Source: Nonomuraea sp. MG754425 (lineage in GTDB: Bacteria; Actinomycetota; Actinomycetes; Streptosporangiales; Streptosporangiaceae). Taken from it: a DNA stretch of 32,785 bases. This document shows positions 31,942 through 32,785 of the stretch, piece by piece (position 1 is the first letter of the stretch; each line of letters begins with the position of its first letter). The notes under the pieces were generated by a model. The model saw only the letters and a list, made by a program, of their open reading frames with translations. It was not told where the DNA came from and made no database searches. The stretch lies in NCBI RefSeq assembly GCF_021699195.1, contig NZ_SSXE01000109.1, positions 1 to 32,785 on the forward strand. Reading direction: 5' to 3'. The translations under genes and the position numbers were made by a program.

Positions 31942-32679
31942 TCAGGGCCAGAGCCGGCTGACCACGTTCTGCGCGATGAGGCCCACGGCCGACAGCGCCG
32001 CCACGGCCAGCACCGCCCTGCGCACCTTGCCTCCGTCGAGGTAGCGCCGCAGCGGCCCGGACACCAGGAAGCCGAGCACCATGGGCACGATGAGCACGCC
32101 GCCGGTGAGCAGCGCCTGTGCGGGCAGTTCGCCCACCAGTTGGAGGATGACCAGCGACTGCGCCGCGCTCAGGAAGAAGAACATCGCGAGGGTGGCCCTG
32201 ATCTGCGGCCCCTTGGCGTTCTGGTAGACGAGCGCGATGGGCGGACCGCCGATGCCGGTGGCCGTGCCGGTGATGCCCGAGACGAACCCGGCCGAGGTGA
32301 CCGTGTACCCGTTGCGCGGCACGCTCAGCGCCCTGGCGGTCAGCGCCACCGCGATGAGCACCATGACGGCGACGAAGATGCCACGCGCGTAGACGGACAC
32401 GTGGACGATGATGAGCGCGCCGATGGCACTGCCGGGCAACCTGCCGAGCAGCGCGAACCCGAGCCCCGACCAGTCCACCCGCCGCCACTCGACGGCCAGC
32501 GTGAACAGCGGCAAGGTCAGGTTGACCACCTGGATGGCGCCCGGCATGAGGTCGGGGGCCAGCATGGTGAGCACGGGCGCCGCCACCAGCCCGAGCCCGA
32601 ACCCCACCCCGCCCTGGACGATGGCGCCCACGAAAACCGCAAAACTACCAACAATCAGCACCAATGCCGCATTTGTCAT
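31942..32679 (-). CDS. TauE/SafE family membrane transporter (sulfite exporter-like)
   Basis: A 245-residue integral membrane protein with about eight helices. Typical TauE/SafE segments are VGAIVQGGVGFGLGLVAAPV near the start and the second repeat GFVSGITGTATGIGGPPIAL, the two half-repeats of the family. Relatives export sulfite, sulfoacetate or other organic anions; the substrate here is unknown. ATG 32679 has no Shine-Dalgarno sequence of its own. Its first codons overlap the stop of a six-codon upstream ORF with a good ribosome site, suggesting translation by coupling. No neighbouring sulfur genes are visible. Confidence 0.88.
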   Translation of the reverse strand: MTNAALVLIVGSFAVFVGAIVQGGVGFGLGLVAAPVLTMLAPDLMPGAIQVVNLTLPLFTLAVEWRRVDWSGLGFALLGRLPGSAIGALIIVHVSVYARGIFVAVMVLIAVALTARALSVPRNGYTVTSAGFVSGITGTATGIGGPPIALVYQNAKGPQIRATLAMFFFLSAAQSLVILQLVGELPAQALLTGGVLIVPMVLGFLVSGPLRRYLDGGKVRRAVLAVAALSAVGLIAQNVVSRLWP

Positions 32680-32696
32680 GCGGATGAGTCAACCAT
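32676..32696 (-). CDS. Six-codon upstream ORF coupled to the TauE/SafE gene
   Basis: ATG at 32696 is preceded by GGAGAG (rc of 32702-32707) at 5 nt, an optimal ribosome site. It encodes MVDSSA and ends in TGA (rc of 32676-32678), overlapping the TauE ATG in ATGA. A leader peptide or translational coupler is inferred. Confidence 0.45.
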   Translation of the reverse strand: MVDSSA

Positions 32697-32785
32697 CGTT
32701 GCTCTCCGTCTCCTCAAGCACCACAGAAGTGACCCGGACACCTTCCCCCGGCCCGCGCGCCCCTAAGCTCTGCACCGTGCGATCA
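32697..32785. other. Right-edge intergenic region, possible start of a plus-strand gene
   Basis: No complete gene. TAAGCT (32764-32769) lies 7 nt before GTG at 32777, the same leaderless arrangement seen elsewhere in the window, so a plus-strand gene may begin at 32777 and run out of the window. Only three codons are visible, so this is a weak call. Confidence 0.3.

Overview
The window is high-GC actinobacterial DNA with strong G/C third-position bias, many GTG starts, 4-bp ATGA/GTGA gene overlaps and several apparently leaderless genes. The gene content (SSI-type protease inhibitor, LCP cell-wall ligase, DUF3000 protein, RNase D beside hemE, xylFGH with a ROK regulator) points to a Streptomyces/Streptosporangiaceae-type filamentous actinomycete. 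Species cannot be read from the sequence. Twenty-nine protein genes are supported. No tRNA, rRNA, CRISPR array or insertion sequence was seen.

Layout. (1) 1-3.4 kb, housekeeping: the 5' part of hemE (minus, cut by the left edge), a small Cys-rich protein, a DUF3000 protein and ribonuclease D. (2) 3.4-12.9 kb, accessory sugar region: a plus-strand operon of Gfo/Idh/MocA dehydrogenase, DUF993 aldolase-like protein and sugar-phosphate isomerase. Facing it on the minus strand are a methyltransferase, a rifampin-phosphotransferase-like enzyme, and a LacI regulator / isomerase / phosphodiesterase operon. Near-identical 14-bp palindromes precede the plus-strand operon and the LacI gene, so one regulator may control both. 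(3) 13.0-17.0 kb, envelope genes: a repeat-rich single-pass membrane protein, an LCP-family ligase and a divergent multi-pass membrane protein. (4) 17.0-20.3 kb: a fadA-fadB beta-oxidation operon closed by a clear terminator. (5) 20.3-24.3 kb: an SSI-like secreted inhibitor with Arg at the predicted P1 position, an APC-family amino-acid permease, and dxs of the MEP isoprenoid pathway. (6) 24.4-26.9 kb: three tandem secreted zinc metallopeptidase paralogues. (7) 26.9-31.6 kb: a xylFGH-type sugar ABC transporter followed by an overlapping ROK repressor; two similar inverted repeats lie in the promoter region. (8) 31.6-32.8 kb: an ABM-domain protein and a TauE/SafE transporter whose start overlaps a six-codon upstream ORF.

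Working together: the best candidate for an undescribed system is the LacI-linked set at 3.4-12.9 kb. It combines a dehydrogenase, two isomerase-fold proteins, a DapA-like lyase and a phosphodiesterase, which suggests breakdown of an unidentified, possibly phosphorylated, sugar or cyclitol. From memory, hemE, rnd, fadAB, permease, dxs and rok/xylFGH also lie near each other in Streptomyces coelicolor (about SCO6008-SCO6031). If so, regions 2 and 3 are an accessory insertion into a conserved backbone.
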